Origin: Neoalteromonas facilis | GTDB taxonomy: Bacteria > Pseudomonadota > Gammaproteobacteria > Enterobacterales > Alteromonadaceae | Length of the DNA stretch: 64,000 nucleotides | Assembly: GCF_002807665.1 (NCBI RefSeq) | Contig: NZ_PEAY01000001.1 | Span: 62,001 to 126,000, forward strand | Reading direction: 5' to 3' | Program-made: the position numbers and the translations under genes | Notes under the pieces: model-generated | The model's input: the letters and a program-made list of their open reading frames with translations, nothing else | Databases searched by the model: none | Told to the model about the DNA's origin: nothing | Shown here: piece after piece, positions 14,240 to 24,768 of the stretch | Layout of the letters: each line of letters starts with the position of its first letter | How positions within the stretch are numbered: position 1 is the first letter of the stretch

Positions 14240-14370
14240 GCGCCTATTATACGTGAGTAATGTCGCTTGTCTTCTAGCAATCGAAATAAAAAAGCAAATA
14301 TAAGTGCACTTTTTATCAGTCATTTTCATGCTAAACTTCACGGCTGTAATTGATAGCTTTAAGAGGTTTC

Positions 14371-14802
14371 ATGCCGAGCATACAACGAAGTGCGTTGGTG
14401 GCTTTTAGCGCCGAGTCTATGTTTGATCTGGTGAATGATGTCAAATCATACCCTGAGTTTTTGCCAGGGTGCGCAGAAAGTCGAATTGATGAACAAACGC
14501 CCTCAATGATGAAAGCTTCTTTGTTAATAGCCAAAGCTGGCGTGAAACAATGGTTTACAACACAAAATGAGTTGATGGCGCCGCAACGCATCAATATGCA
14601 GCTGGTGGATGGACCTTTCAGTCATTTAAGCGGTGCTTGGCATTTCATTCCGCTGTCTGATTCTGCTTGTAAGATTGAACTCGATTTAACGTTTGAATTC
14701 AGCAGTCGTCTGGCTCAAGCTGCGTTTGGTAAAATTTTCAACAATATTGCCGCCAATATGGTCGATGCGTTCACCAAACGCGCCAAGCAGGTCTATGCAT
14801 AA
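14371..14802 (+). CDS. ratA: RatA family START-like protein
   Basis: 143 residues from ATG 14371 with the Shine-Dalgarno AAGAGG. A single START/coenzyme Q-binding fold: [37 protein letters not shown] and [20 protein letters not shown]. The family includes Escherichia coli RatA, reported as a ribosome-association toxin, and the Coq10-like ubiquinone-binding proteins; the second role may be the more general one. The smpB/ratA/ratB arrangement is conserved in gammaproteobacteria. It overlaps ratB by 1 nt (TAATG). Confidence 0.93.
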   Translation: MPSIQRSALVAFSAESMFDLVNDVKSYPEFLPGCAESRIDEQTPSMMKASLLIAKAGVKQWFTTQNELMAPQRINMQLVDGPFSHLSGAWHFIPLSDSACKIELDLTFEFSSRLAQAAFGKIFNNIAANMVDAFTKRAKQVYA

Positions 14803-15143
14803 TGGCTGATTTGATTAATGTTGAAGTTGCGTATGCATTGCCGGATAAACAGTCATTGCTGCCTATTGAAGTGGCAAGTGGGTGTACTGTTGAAGAGGCC
14901 ATTGTTGCCAGTGGCATTTTAAAACTCTACGCCGAAATTGATTTGTCGAACAACAAAGTCGGCATTTGGAATAGAACCGCAAAGTTAACGGAAACCCTGC
15001 AACAAGGTGACCGTATCGAAATATACCGCCCTCTAATCGCCGACCCGAAAGAAGTGCGCAAACGTCGAGCCGAAAAAGCCAAGCTCGAAGGGCGTGCAGA
15101 CAAAGTAACCGGTGGGCGACCGAATAAATTACGTAGTGAATAG
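14802..15143 (+). CDS. ratB: RnfH/RatB family ubiquitin-like protein
   Basis: 113 residues with the beta-grasp pattern [73 protein letters not shown] and a basic tail. The family is known as RnfH or RatB (UPF0125); its role is not settled. The start codon overlaps the ratA stop by 1 nt, so the two are translated together. No rnf electron-transport genes are near. Confidence 0.93.
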   Translation: MADLINVEVAYALPDKQSLLPIEVASGCTVEEAIVASGILKLYAEIDLSNNKVGIWNRTAKLTETLQQGDRIEIYRPLIADPKEVRKRRAEKAKLEGRADKVTGGRPNKLRSE

Positions 15144-15207
15144 TCTCTGTACCTGACTATTCACCATTGTCTGTTCGGTGTTGATGACTCAGTTCGATGC
15201 ATCACCG

Positions 15208-16020
15208 TTAATATTTGCGGCGCTGCAAGCCAGTCGTCGCCAATATTTTCGCTGAAATTTCTTCAATCGAGTACTTTGTTGAATTGAGAAACGGGATCTT
15301 CTCTTTGCGATATAAGTTTTCGACTTCTCTTAATTCCATCCGGCATTGCTGCAAAGACGCATATCGGCTATTAGCCCGACGTTCAGAACGGATCTGGTGA
15401 AGACGATCAGGTGCAATCGTTAAACCAAATAATTTGTGTTTAAAGCGTTTTAAGGCGGGGGGCAGCTTCAGCATGTCACCCATATCTTCTTCGGTAAATG
15501 GGTAGTTGGCCGCTTTTATCCCGTATTGTAGGGCCAGATATAAACTGGTTGGCGTCTTGCCACTGCGCGACACACCGACCAAGATAATATCGGCCTCATT
15601 GTAGTCTTTTAGGTTTGAGCCATCGTCGTTTGCTAGAGCATAGTTAACCGCTTCTATACGAATATCATAAGTTGTTTCATGAATACTGTGGGTACGATGC
15701 TTTTCAGGCTTGGACGGCACGCCTAGCACTTTTTCAAGCGGTGCCACAAATTGATCGAGAAAGTTATAATTAATACCGACCGAAGTCGCAATAATCTTTC
15801 TCACTTCGGTATTCACGATGGTATAGAACACTAAAGGGCGTTCGCCGCTTTCTTGAAAACTTTCAGATATTTTTGTTAATACGTCGTGCGCTTGTTCTTC
15901 AGTTTCAACAAAAGGTATCGTTACGTGATTTAATTTTAGCGGGAAAAGTGACAGCAAAGCGTGCCCAAACACCTCTGCAGTAATGGCTGTACCGTCTGAA
16001 ATATAAAAAGCGGTGCGCAC
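15208..16020 (-). CDS. ppsR: PEP synthetase regulatory protein (kinase/pyrophosphorylase)
   Basis: 270 residues of the DUF299 family: RTAFYISDGTAITAEVFGHA at the N-terminus and the P-loop GVSRSGKTPTSLYLA in the middle. It switches PEP synthase on and off by ADP-dependent phosphorylation and Pi-dependent dephosphorylation of a threonine near the catalytic histidine of PpsA. Its target gene ppsA is divergent, 182 bp away, which supports the call. A HexR-like palindrome begins 20 nt upstream of this start. Confidence 0.96.
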   Translation of the reverse strand: MRTAFYISDGTAITAEVFGHALLSLFPLKLNHVTIPFVETEEQAHDVLTKISESFQESGERPLVFYTIVNTEVRKIIATSVGINYNFLDQFVAPLEKVLGVPSKPEKHRTHSIHETTYDIRIEAVNYALANDDGSNLKDYNEADIILVGVSRSGKTPTSLYLALQYGIKAANYPFTEEDMGDMLKLPPALKRFKHKLFGLTIAPDRLHQIRSERRANSRYASLQQCRMELREVENLYRKEKIPFLNSTKYSIEEISAKILATTGLQRRKY

Positions 16021-16039
16021 AACATCTCCTTAACATTGT

Positions 16040-16054
16040 TGTAAATTAATTACA
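16040..16054. promoter_or_regulatory. HexR-like operator between ppsR and ppsA
   Basis: TGTAAATTAATTACA, a 15-bp near-palindrome with the TGTAA-N5-TTACA arms of the HexR site known from Shewanella and relatives. It is about 150 bp upstream of the ppsA start. In Shewanella HexR is an activator of ppsA and a repressor of sugar catabolism; an upstream position fits activation. Confidence 0.7.
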
Positions 16055-16202
16055 GGTGGAAATTAAATTTTACTTTGATATCAACAGCATTTTAAAATCG
16101 CTGCCAATAACAAGCAGGCCTGCAAATTTTAATAAAATGTAAGGCAGCGGTACTAAAAACACAAACCCTAAAATTTAGCAAATAATAGCCGGAGGCTTAG
16201 TA

Positions 16203-18575
16203 GTGCAAGAGTACGTACTTTGGTATCAGCAGTTAGGTATGCATGATGTGGGTAGAGTGGGCGGTAAAAATGCCTCTCTAGGTGAAATGATTTCTAACCT
16301 GGCTAATGCGGGTGTTCAGGTTCCCGGAGGATTCGCAACTACTGCCTCTGCGTTTAATGAGTTCCTCGATCAAAGTGGATTAGAGAAGCGTATCCACGAT
16401 TTACTCGATGAACTTGATGTTGACGATGTAAACGCGTTAGCAGAAGCCGGTAAAACCATTCGTGACTGGATTATAGAGACACCTTTCCAACCAGCACTTG
16501 AATCAGCCATCAAAGAAGCGTTTGAAACACTGCAAGGTGATGCAGGTGATGAAGCCTCATTTGCTGTGCGCTCTTCAGCAACAGCAGAAGATATGCCAGA
16601 TGCATCTTTCGCAGGTCAACAAGAAACGTTTTTGAACGTTAAGGGATACGATGCGGTGATGGTTGCCATCAAGCATGTGTTTGCATCATTGTTTAATGAT
16701 CGTGCGATTTCTTATCGAGTACACCAAGGTTACGACCACAAAGGTGTTGCGTTATCTGCGGGTATTCAACGCATGGTGCGCAGTGACATTGCGTCATCGG
16801 GCGTTATGTTCACAATCGATACCGAGAGCGGATTTGAAGATGTTGTGTTTATCACCAGCTCATACGGATTGGGTGAGATGGTTGTTCAAGGGGCAGTAAA
16901 CCCTGATGAATACTATGTGCATAAGCCAACAATGAATGCGGGAAATCCTGCCATCGTTCGTCGTAATTTGGGCAGTAAATTAGTACAAATGATCTATTCA
17001 GAAGACATGGATCATGGCAAGCAAGTTGAAATCGTCGACGTTGATAAATCACTTTCTATGCAGTTTTCGCTAACTGACGATGAAGTCATGGAGTTGGCGA
17101 AACAAGCACAGATCATTGAGCAGCACTACAAGCGTCCAATGGATATTGAGTGGGCAAAAGATGGTGTTGACGGTAAGTTGTACATCGTTCAGGCGCGTCC
17201 TGAAACGGTTCGCAGTCGTGAAGACATGCAGGTTATCGAACGCTTCCAGTTAAAAGGTAAAGCGTCTGTAATTTGTGAAGGCCGAGCTATTGGTCACAAG
17301 ATCGGTGCCGGTCAAGCTAAGGTGCTCGCGTCGATTGAAGAAATGGATAAGATCCAGCCGGGTGATGTACTTGTCACGGATATGACCGACCCTGATTGGG
17401 AGCCGATCATGAAGAAGGCTGCTGCTATCGTGACAAACCGCGGTGGTAGAACGTGTCACGCCGCAATCATTGCCCGCGAGCTTGGTATTCCTGCGGTTGT
17501 CGGTTGCGGTAATGCAACGGATTCAATCCTGACTGGGGATAGCGTAACGGTTTCGTGTGCCGAAGGTGATACGGGTTATATTTATAATCAGGCGTTGGAT
17601 TTTGATGTTGTCACATCTCGCATTGATTCGATGCCAGACCTGCCGATTAAAGTAATGATGAACGTGGGTAACCCTGACCGTGCATTTGATTTTGCACGAT
17701 TACCAAATGCTGGCGTTGGTCTGGCGCGTTTGGAATTTATCATCAACCGTATGATTGGTGTACATCCAAAAGCGTTATTGAACTTTGATGAACAACCTGA
17801 TGATCTGAAAGAAGAAATCACTGACATGATCGCGGGTTATGAATCACCGGTAGAGTTCTACATTGAGAAGTTGGTAGAAGGTATCTCTACAATTGGTGCG
17901 GCATTCTCGCCGAATAAAGTCATTGTGCGTATGTCTGATTTTAAATCAAACGAGTACTTTAACTTGGTTGGTGGTTATCAGTACGAGCCAGACGAAGAGA
18001 ACCCAATGCTTGGCTTCCGTGGCGCAAGTCGTTACATCTCTGAAGATTTCCGTGATTGTTTTGCACTAGAGTGTGAAGCGATTCAGCGTGTTCGTAACAA
18101 GATGGGTTTGACCAACGTTGAGATCATGATCCCATTCGTGCGTACACTTGAGGAAGGACGCAAAGTCATTGAGTTATTAGCGGAACAAGGTTTAAAACAA
18201 GGCGAGAACGGTTTACGCGTGATCATGATGTGTGAATTACCATCTAACGCACTGTTAGCCGACGAATTCCTTGATATCTTTGACGGATTCTCAATTGGTT
18301 CAAACGATTTAACTCAGTTAACGTTAGGCTTAGACCGAGATTCAGGCGTTATCGCACACTTGTTTGATGAGCGTAATGAAGCGGTTAAAGCACTTCTTGC
18401 AATGGCTATCAAAGCCGCTAAAGCACGTGGTAAATATGTTGGTATTTGCGGTCAGGGACCATCTGATCACGAAGACTTCGCTGCGTGGCTGGTAGAGCAT
18501 GGTATTGATAGTGTTTCATTGAACCCTGATACAGTGGTTGAAACCTGGTTGTACCTTGCAGAAAACCACGGTTAA
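16203..18575 (+). CDS. ppsA: phosphoenolpyruvate synthase
   Basis: 790 residues (Escherichia coli enzyme 792). GTG start with the strong site CCGGAGG. The N-terminal ATP-grasp domain ([32 protein letters not shown]) is followed by the swivelling phosphohistidine domain with His419 in [14 protein letters not shown] and the C-terminal PEP-binding barrel ([40 protein letters not shown]). It converts pyruvate and ATP to PEP, AMP and Pi for gluconeogenesis. It is divergent from its regulator ppsR, has a HexR-like site upstream and a strong terminator after the stop. Confidence 0.98.
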   Translation: MQEYVLWYQQLGMHDVGRVGGKNASLGEMISNLANAGVQVPGGFATTASAFNEFLDQSGLEKRIHDLLDELDVDDVNALAEAGKTIRDWIIETPFQPALESAIKEAFETLQGDAGDEASFAVRSSATAEDMPDASFAGQQETFLNVKGYDAVMVAIKHVFASLFNDRAISYRVHQGYDHKGVALSAGIQRMVRSDIASSGVMFTIDTESGFEDVVFITSSYGLGEMVVQGAVNPDEYYVHKPTMNAGNPAIVRRNLGSKLVQMIYSEDMDHGKQVEIVDVDKSLSMQFSLTDDEVMELAKQAQIIEQHYKRPMDIEWAKDGVDGKLYIVQARPETVRSREDMQVIERFQLKGKASVICEGRAIGHKIGAGQAKVLASIEEMDKIQPGDVLVTDMTDPDWEPIMKKAAAIVTNRGGRTCHAAIIARELGIPAVVGCGNATDSILTGDSVTVSCAEGDTGYIYNQALDFDVVTSRIDSMPDLPIKVMMNVGNPDRAFDFARLPNAGVGLARLEFIINRMIGVHPKALLNFDEQPDDLKEEITDMIAGYESPVEFYIEKLVEGISTIGAAFSPNKVIVRMSDFKSNEYFNLVGGYQYEPDEENPMLGFRGASRYISEDFRDCFALECEAIQRVRNKMGLTNVEIMIPFVRTLEEGRKVIELLAEQGLKQGENGLRVIMMCELPSNALLADEFLDIFDGFSIGSNDLTQLTLGLDRDSGVIAHLFDERNEAVKALLAMAIKAAKARGKYVGICGQGPSDHEDFAAWLVEHGIDSVSLNPDTVVETWLYLAENHG

Positions 18576-18593
18576 TTGATATTCAATCAGCAT

Positions 18594-18622
18594 AAAAAAC
18601 GCAGCTCAAGGCTGCGTTTTTT
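18594..18622 (+). terminator. intrinsic terminator of ppsA
   Basis: AAAAAACGCAGC, loop TCAAG, GCTGCGTTTTTT. A strong GC stem followed by six T, 18 nt after the ppsA stop. Confidence 0.92.
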
Positions 18623-18720
18623 GTATGAGTAGGTCTGGGAATTGTGTTTGTTTTCTACTCGGCTAACGACACGGTATGAACAAGAACAGATTGAATACGC
18701 GCAAACACTGCAAACTAGTG

Positions 18721-18936
18721 TTAGCGTCTATTGAGCAGCCAAGAATCCAATTTTCGTGCGCCATTGCTCATGCCTTTTTGAGCAACCTTAAGCCATTTAC
18801 GCGGTAATGCATGGTCGATACTGAGGATCACCAAGCCCATCAACACCAGCAATATTGAGCCTGGTACGATCGTAAATACAATGCCTACCGCCAGTAAACT
18901 ACCGCCAAGTAGGGTGCGTGTTGTTTTTGCTAGCAT
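18721..18936 (-). CDS. small membrane protein, PGPGW-like
   Basis: 71 residues with two apolar helices (LLGGSLLAVGIVFTIVPGSI and LLVLMGLVILSID) and a basic C-terminal half (PRKWLKVAQKGMSNGARKLD). The VPGSILLVLMGL turn resembles the PGPGW family of putative transmembrane proteins. Function unknown. It lies alone, convergent with ppsA and divergent from ydiJ. Confidence 0.65.
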   Translation of the reverse strand: MLAKTTRTLLGGSLLAVGIVFTIVPGSILLVLMGLVILSIDHALPRKWLKVAQKGMSNGARKLDSWLLNRR

Positions 18937-19091
18937 ATTAACTCCAAATCTAATGCGTGTATCTTAGCAGAAGATACTAAAACACTGACCTGCAGAATTG
19001 TTTCTAACTGTGTCTGTAGGGTATTCCACAGTATCCACAAATGAAAGTAAGCAAATATAGTGAAAATATCTGTAATTTTCTCCTTTGCGGT

Positions 19092-19119
19092 TTGGTTTTA
19101 GTGCTTACGCTAGTATACT
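19092..19119 (+). promoter_or_regulatory. probable sigma-70 promoter of ydiJ
   Basis: TTGGTT (19092-19097), a 16-bp spacer, then TATACT (19114-19119). Transcription would begin near 19126. That rules out a translation start at the upstream TTG 19120 and supports the TTG at 19150. Confidence 0.6.
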
Positions 19120-19149
19120 TTGCGCTCTTTCAATTATGGAGTCACCCCG

Positions 19150-22100
19150 TTGATTTTGCCCGTTGTATCGCCGGAAAGCACTGTTACTCAAGAATACCTA
19201 GATTATCTTGATGCGCTTCGAGCATCGGCATTCTGTGGTGATATTGAACATCGTTATTCAAGTCGATTGGCGGTGGCGACGGATAACTCAATTTATCAAC
19301 GCATGCCCCAAGCTGTGGTATATCCCCGCAGCATTGAAGATTTGCAATGTATTGGTCAATTAGCCAGTACTAAACCTGAAATCAAGTTTTCAGCGAGAGG
19401 CGGCGGCACTGGTACGAATGGCCAATCATTGACCCAAGGGATCGTGGTCGACATAAGCCGCTATTTAAACCAAGTCATTGAGATCAATGTTGACGAGCGT
19501 TGGGTTCGCGTTCAAGCGGGCGTCGTTAAAGACGCATTGAATGATTTCCTCAGGCCTTATGGTTTCTTTTTTTCACCGGATCTGTCTACCAGTAATCGTG
19601 CGACGTTAGGCGGAATGATTAATACCGATGCATCTGGCCAAGGTTCCTTGGTATACGGTAAAACCAGCGATCATGTTTTAGGGTTAACAGCAGTTTTGGC
19701 AAATGGTGAAATTTTAAAAACCGCGGCTGTTAGCAAGTCCGACGCGCTAAATCCCCATCAAAGTGACACACTTAACAATATCTATCAGCAAGTTGCCGAT
19801 ACCTGTATTGGCAAACGCGATGCGATTTTGGCTAAATTCCCTCGTTTGAATCGTTTTTTAACCGGGTATGACCTCGAGCATGCTGTAGACGAATCGTTAA
19901 CGCATATTGATTTGGGCCGATTACTGACAGGCTCAGAAGGTTCTTTGGCGTTTATCGCGGAAGCCAAGCTCGATATTACACCAATCCCAAAACACAAAGC
20001 GCTCGTCAACATTAAGTACGACAGCTTTGAATCAGCGTTACGTCACGCGCCAGCGATGGTGGAAGCAAATGCTACCTCAGTGGAAACGGTGGATAGCAAT
20101 GTTCTTAACTTAGCCAAAACCGATATTATTTGGGAAAGCATCAGTGAATTGATCACCGATGTACCGAACAAACCGATGCTTGGTTTGAATATGGTTGAGT
20201 ACAACAGCGAAGATCAAGCGGAGATAGAGCAGCGCATTAAAGCCTTATCTGCTGCGCTCGATGACGCTATTGCCAATCAGCAATCTGGCGTTATTGGTTA
20301 TCAGATCACATTTAATACTGGCGATATCAGTAAAATTTACGCTATGCGTAAGAAGGCTGTTGGGCTTTTAGGTAAAACCAAAGGCAGCCGAAAGCCGATT
20401 GCATTTGCCGAAGATACCGCAGTGCCTCCAGAAAACCTTGCCGATTTTATTCTTGAGTTTAGGGCCTTACTAGACAGTCACGGCTTGCATTACGGTATGT
20501 TCGGGCATGTTGATGCTGGCGTTTTACACGTGCGCCCAGCGCTGGATATGTGTGATCCAGAACAAGAAAAGCTAATGTTGAAAATATCCGATCAAGTCGT
20601 TGCACTTGTTGCCAAATATGGCGGCCTGATGTGGGGCGAACATGGCAAAGGGTATCGCAGTGAATATGGGCCTGCATTCTTTGGTGAGGAGTTATTCGCA
20701 GAGCTACGCAAAATTAAAGCGGCGTTTGATCCATACAACCAAATGAATCCGGGTAAAATCTGCACGCCGATTGGATCCTCCGATGAATTAGTCAAAGTCG
20801 CGGACCCTAAACGCGGACATTTAGACAGAACAATACCCGTGCATTTCAAGCAAGCGTTTGAGCCTGCAATGAGCTGCAACGGTAATGGACTTTGCTTCAA
20901 TTATGATACAACGTCTCCAATGTGCCCATCGAGTAAGATAACCGGCGATAGACGACACTCGCCAAAAGGGCGGGCGACGATGATCCGGGAATGGCTGCGT
21001 TTATTGGCACAGCAAGGTGTTGATGTGAAATCGTTGGAACAAAAGGCGTTTTCCACATCCATTTGGGAGCGCTGGGTCAATACACGAAACACTTCGAAAG
21101 GCGAAGATTTCTCGCAAGAAGTGATGGAAGTAATGGATGGTTGTCTCGCCTGTAAATCCTGTAGCAGTCAATGCCCAGTCGGTGTCGACGTACCTGATTT
21201 TAGAGCTAAATTTCTGAGTATTTATTATCAGCGTTATATGCGACCGCTAAAGGATTACTTTGTTGCAAACGTTGAGCTACTAGCACCATTAATGGCTAAG
21301 TTACCGCGCATGTTTAATGCGTTACAAGGCAATGCAATTGCTCAAGCCTTGCTTGAGAAAACACTGGGCTATGTTGACACTCCTATGTTGTCTTCTCCCA
21401 ACCTGGCAGCTCGAACAACGTCATTATGCGAACGTTTTTCATTGCAGGGCCTAAAGGCTATGTCAGATGCTGATCGGGCACAAAGAGTGTTGATTATTCA
21501 AGACCCATTTACTTCATTTTATGATGCTGAGGTCGTTGAGCAGTTTGCACAACTGATCAGAGCCTTAGGTCTTACGCCTGTTTTAGTGCCGTTTAATCCA
21601 AACGGTAAGCCCCAACATGTCAAAGGCTTCTTAGACCGATTTGAACGCACAGCGAAAAGAACCAGTAAGTTCTTGAATCAGTTGCACAGGCTGGGCATAC
21701 CCATGGTCGGCGTCGATGCATCACTTGTGCTGTGCTACCGTGATGAATATGCCAAGCTACTAAAAGGGCAGCGTGGTGACTTCAACGTCTTGACCGTGCA
21801 AGAATGGTTGATTGACGCTATTGAGTTGCATACTGATGAAGTCAATGAAGAAGATCCCACTGTTACCTATCGTTTGTTAAGCCATTGTACCGAGAAAACC
21901 GCGTTGCCTGCTTCAGAACGTCTGTGGAAAGATATTTTTTCACGCGCGGGTTTACGCTTGGAAGCAAGCCCTGTAGGGTGTTGTGGCATGGCCGGTACGT
22001 ACGGACATGAAAAACAAAATACTGATAATAGTAAAGGTATTTACCAGTTAAGTTGGCAGTCAGCAGTAACGAATACATCACCAGAAAGGGTGTTAGCGAC

Positions 22101-22194
22101 CGGTTATTCGTGCCGCAGCCAAGTGAATCGTTATGATAATTTTAAACCTCGTCATCCGTTACAAGTGTTAGCGCAACACTTAACGTCAAAGTAA
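19150..22194 (+). CDS. ydiJ: FAD-linked oxidase / iron-sulfur D-2-hydroxyglutarate dehydrogenase-type protein
   Basis: 1014 residues from the TTG at 19150, which has GGAG 8 nt upstream and aligns with the usual N-terminus. Order: FAD-binding PCMH domain (KFSARGGGTGTNGQSLTQG, GGMINTDASGQGSLVYGKT), FAD-oxidase C-terminal domain (HYGMFGHVDAGVLHVRPALD), a ferredoxin-like segment CLACKSCSSQCPVGVDVP near residue 665, and C-terminal CCG domains ending in VGCCGMAGTYGHE. This is the YdiJ family, membrane-associated D-2-hydroxyacid dehydrogenases that oxidise D-2-hydroxyglutarate and feed the quinone pool. It is followed after 11 nt by the DUF4826 gene. Confidence 0.93.
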   Translation: MILPVVSPESTVTQEYLDYLDALRASAFCGDIEHRYSSRLAVATDNSIYQRMPQAVVYPRSIEDLQCIGQLASTKPEIKFSARGGGTGTNGQSLTQGIVVDISRYLNQVIEINVDERWVRVQAGVVKDALNDFLRPYGFFFSPDLSTSNRATLGGMINTDASGQGSLVYGKTSDHVLGLTAVLANGEILKTAAVSKSDALNPHQSDTLNNIYQQVADTCIGKRDAILAKFPRLNRFLTGYDLEHAVDESLTHIDLGRLLTGSEGSLAFIAEAKLDITPIPKHKALVNIKYDSFESALRHAPAMVEANATSVETVDSNVLNLAKTDIIWESISELITDVPNKPMLGLNMVEYNSEDQAEIEQRIKALSAALDDAIANQQSGVIGYQITFNTGDISKIYAMRKKAVGLLGKTKGSRKPIAFAEDTAVPPENLADFILEFRALLDSHGLHYGMFGHVDAGVLHVRPALDMCDPEQEKLMLKISDQVVALVAKYGGLMWGEHGKGYRSEYGPAFFGEELFAELRKIKAAFDPYNQMNPGKICTPIGSSDELVKVADPKRGHLDRTIPVHFKQAFEPAMSCNGNGLCFNYDTTSPMCPSSKITGDRRHSPKGRATMIREWLRLLAQQGVDVKSLEQKAFSTSIWERWVNTRNTSKGEDFSQEVMEVMDGCLACKSCSSQCPVGVDVPDFRAKFLSIYYQRYMRPLKDYFVANVELLAPLMAKLPRMFNALQGNAIAQALLEKTLGYVDTPMLSSPNLAARTTSLCERFSLQGLKAMSDADRAQRVLIIQDPFTSFYDAEVVEQFAQLIRALGLTPVLVPFNPNGKPQHVKGFLDRFERTAKRTSKFLNQLHRLGIPMVGVDASLVLCYRDEYAKLLKGQRGDFNVLTVQEWLIDAIELHTDEVNEEDPTVTYRLLSHCTEKTALPASERLWKDIFSRAGLRLEASPVGCCGMAGTYGHEKQNTDNSKGIYQLSWQSAVTNTSPERVLATGYSCRSQVNRYDNFKPRHPLQVLAQHLTSK

Positions 22195-22205
22195 GTAGGA
22201 TATAT

Positions 22206-22619
22206 ATGCAAGATCAAGCACCACAAAATCAACAACAATTAGGTGAATGGGCCCGTGAACAGTTTCAAAAGGCGAATCGTCATTTGGCTGAAAATGGTTT
22301 GTTATTCGAATCAGTTGTAGCAGAAGAGAGTCGTTATCTAGCGCCCTTTATTGCAATATGGAAAATTAATACCAGTGACAAAAAACAACTTTGGGTTGTC
22401 AGTGGTGATTTACCCGTCGACTTTATTCCGGTATCTGTGGCAGACAGTGCCCGTACAGCGTTAAAACACTTTGCACTAAAATGGCAATTGCAAGCTGAGA
22501 ATATTCGTCAGCAGGTGACCAATGATAAAACTCAACTAGATTACGCTGCTCTGCTCGAATCTCGTGCGGAAAGCCTGTTTGAGATGGAGAGCCAAGACAA
22601 ACTTTGGCAACAGCAATAA
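22206..22619 (+). CDS. DUF4826 family protein
   Basis: 137 residues, soluble and acidic. Blocks LGEWAREQFQKANRHLAENG, YLAPFIAIWKI, KKQLWVVSGDLPVDFI and DSARTALKHFALKWQLQAEN match the DUF4826 family found in Alteromonadales and Vibrionales. Function unknown. Just downstream of ydiJ, so probably co-transcribed, and it ends 2 nt from the convergent roxA stop. Confidence 0.85.
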   Translation: MQDQAPQNQQQLGEWAREQFQKANRHLAENGLLFESVVAEESRYLAPFIAIWKINTSDKKQLWVVSGDLPVDFIPVSVADSARTALKHFALKWQLQAENIRQQVTNDKTQLDYAALLESRAESLFEMESQDKLWQQQ

Positions 22620-22621
22620 TC

Positions 22622-23803
22622 TTATTCTTCGGTATCGTACATTGGCTGATTGAGCGAGTAGAACCCTCGCTCAATCAAACTGCTGATAATCTCAATATAC
22701 GCTAGACCGTCTTCCTTATTTATCTGAGGCTGCAACGCCGATTCAGCGTGATTAATGAGCGATTTTATCGCGCCTTTTAGCGATGCAGGGACACAAAATG
22801 CCTCGCCATCAATAAAAAACGTAAAGGCACTGTCAGAGCTGTTTTCGCTGTATATTGGGCGAACGGCTTCACGACGGTAAAGGGTTTGCCTATTATCGAT
22901 TGCAGATTGTATATCGTTGCTTGAATACTCCTCATCAACAATCGGTTCGATATTCTGAACACTTAAAGCCGTTAACAGCACCTCGTTAAACCTATCGCTA
23001 TTGATTACCGACTGCATCTGGGATTTCAGTTGTTGTAATTCTTGAGCTGTTACCTCTCCAGGCAGACCAGAATAAACAGGGTGGGGATCGCTGTAACGAG
23101 TGTTTTCTATTTGGCCTTGCACCACGGCGTCTAGGATCGCACCAAACAATAATTCATTATCAGGCGCTCGAAACCCTATCGAGTAAGTCATCGCGTGTTC
23201 GATCGTTGCGCCTTCATGAGGCCAGCCCGGGGGAATGTACAATACGTCACCAGCTTCGGTAATGCAGTCTACAGTGGCCGAAAAACTTTTAATCTGACGT
23301 AAACCGTTGTTATCAAACTCTTGCTGGTTTTCGGCTTTACCTACACGCCAGTGACGTTTGCCTTTTCCTTGGATCAGAAATACATCGTATTGATCAATAT
23401 GCGCACCTACACCTGCCCCTGGAACGCTGAAGCTCACCATGACGTCATCTGTGCGCCAATGAGGAATAAAGTTAAACAATTGAGCGAGGGCGTCAATACC
23501 AGGAAAAAAGCGGTCGGTTCCTTGTACTAAAAGGCTCCATTTACCCTGAACAACATCTTCAAAATCGTCGAATGGACCCGCATGAGATTGCCACACATCA
23601 TGTTCATCACGAGTGACAATGCGGGAATCAACTTCATCTTCTTGCGCGAGCCCGGCAAGATCATGTTCATCGATAGGATCAACAAAATGAGGCAGAAAAC
23701 CGCGTAATAGGCAGGGCTTTTGTTGCCAAAATTCTCGTAAAAATTGGCTTGAGTCAAAGCATGGGTCTATCAAAATAAATGCATTCCTAGAGCTTTTCTC
23801 CAT
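22622..23803 (-). CDS. roxA: ribosomal protein uL16 3-arginine hydroxylase (JmjC/cupin)
   Basis: 393 residues. The 2-oxoglutarate/Fe(II) site is visible: His135 and Asp137 in HIDQYDVFLIQG and a distal His in IPPGWPHEGA. KPCLLRGFLPHF near the N-terminus and SIGFRAPDNELL after the barrel are typical of YcfD/RoxA, which hydroxylates an arginine of ribosomal protein L16. Shine-Dalgarno GAGG before the ATG. It is separated by 37 nt from the upstream cyclase gene on the same strand. Confidence 0.93.
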   Translation of the reverse strand: MEKSSRNAFILIDPCFDSSQFLREFWQQKPCLLRGFLPHFVDPIDEHDLAGLAQEDEVDSRIVTRDEHDVWQSHAGPFDDFEDVVQGKWSLLVQGTDRFFPGIDALAQLFNFIPHWRTDDVMVSFSVPGAGVGAHIDQYDVFLIQGKGKRHWRVGKAENQQEFDNNGLRQIKSFSATVDCITEAGDVLYIPPGWPHEGATIEHAMTYSIGFRAPDNELLFGAILDAVVQGQIENTRYSDPHPVYSGLPGEVTAQELQQLKSQMQSVINSDRFNEVLLTALSVQNIEPIVDEEYSSNDIQSAIDNRQTLYRREAVRPIYSENSSDSAFTFFIDGEAFCVPASLKGAIKSLINHAESALQPQINKEDGLAYIEIISSLIERGFYSLNQPMYDTEE

Positions 23804-23840
23804 GATACCTCAACTCATTGTATTGGTAACCTGCGTAATG

Positions 23841-24725
23841 CTAAGACGTAACCAACCTATAGGCCTTTGTCGTGCCTAGTCCTTTTAAATTCAAATTGCC
23901 GACTGGATTGGTATCCAATGAGGATTTGACGCGCTCATATGTAGTTGAACAGAGTAAAATTTGATCGGGAGTGCAATTGCCTTCTAAGCGCGATGCGACA
24001 AGCATAGGCTTACCCCACATGTCAGTACAAGGTGATAAAATACCAATGCTTCCGGTGATGACATCACCTGTAGCAATGCCTATGCGCAACCGACAAATGT
24101 GCGCATGGCGACGCGTCATTTGATTGAAATATTGCCTTATATCTTTCGCTGCCATGCTAATTGCGACGGTCGAGTTACCTTGGTCTTTTAATGTTGGAAA
24201 GTGCAGCTCGTTTGAAGTCGTTGCTGCAATGTATTCATCTCCATTGGTTTTAATTCGGTGTAAACCATGGCTGATAATGATCCGGTCAAAGTTAGAATAT
24301 ATCTCGTGAAGTAACGCCATTTGTTGGGCGGGTTGCAGATATTGCACAAGTTCACAGAAGTTACTCATATCAACGAACATGACGCTGATATTTTGGAGTG
24401 TTTGTGACGAACTCATTAGATGCGGCGCTGGCGTGGCAGGTATTCGGGAAGTCGGTGAGCGCTTTGTTGTTGAGTAGTAGGCTAATACCCAGCATGTAAC
24501 GATGCCTATTAGAAGGTTTGCACTTAACAGTGCGCTTAACATTGTGACTGAACTTGTGCGCAAAATGACTACTGTGCTCACCCATAGGATTAACACAATA
24601 GTCAACATCATCAATCCAATGCTGCGCGAAGCACCGCTGGCGTCGCGTAGAAAAGGTAAGCCGGCCTTAACGGATTTGAAATGAACAGGCCAGCGATATG
24701 CTGGCCTGCTAGAGGGGTTTTGCAT
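23841..24725 (-). CDS. membrane-anchored class III adenylate/guanylate cyclase
   Basis: 294 residues: two TM helices near residues 36-56 and 63-84, then a single cyclase catalytic domain from about 108 to 290. Metal-binding Asp in SVMFVDMSNF and the second in RIKTNGDEYIA, GIATGDVITGSIG and WGKPMLVASRLEG for nucleotide contact, and the closing LKGLGTTKAYRLV are all present, so it is probably active. Whether it makes cAMP or cGMP cannot be told with confidence. It sits between purB and roxA; a long hairpin lies directly upstream of its start. Confidence 0.88.
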   Translation of the reverse strand: MQNPSSRPAYRWPVHFKSVKAGLPFLRDASGASRSIGLMMLTIVLILWVSTVVILRTSSVTMLSALLSANLLIGIVTCWVLAYYSTTKRSPTSRIPATPAPHLMSSSQTLQNISVMFVDMSNFCELVQYLQPAQQMALLHEIYSNFDRIIISHGLHRIKTNGDEYIAATTSNELHFPTLKDQGNSTVAISMAAKDIRQYFNQMTRRHAHICRLRIGIATGDVITGSIGILSPCTDMWGKPMLVASRLEGNCTPDQILLCSTTYERVKSSLDTNPVGNLNLKGLGTTKAYRLVTS

Positions 24726-24730
24726 ACTAG

Positions 24731-24768
24731 ATCCTGAACTGACAAAAGTGGTAGTGTCGGTTCAGGAT
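24731..24768. terminator. long hairpin between purB and the cyclase gene
   Basis: ATCCTGAACTGACA (24731-24744) pairs with TGTCGGTTCAGGAT (24755-24768) over 14 bp with one G-U, around a 10-nt loop. There is no T-run on either strand, so it may be an mRNA processing or stability element and not a simple intrinsic terminator. It ends 6 nt before the cyclase start. Confidence 0.5.

Noticed and set aside
14371-15143. ratA-ratB as a toxin-antitoxin pair.
   Set aside because: RatB is a conserved beta-grasp protein and not a shown antitoxin; the pair is a core chromosomal feature next to smpB in gammaproteobacteria.
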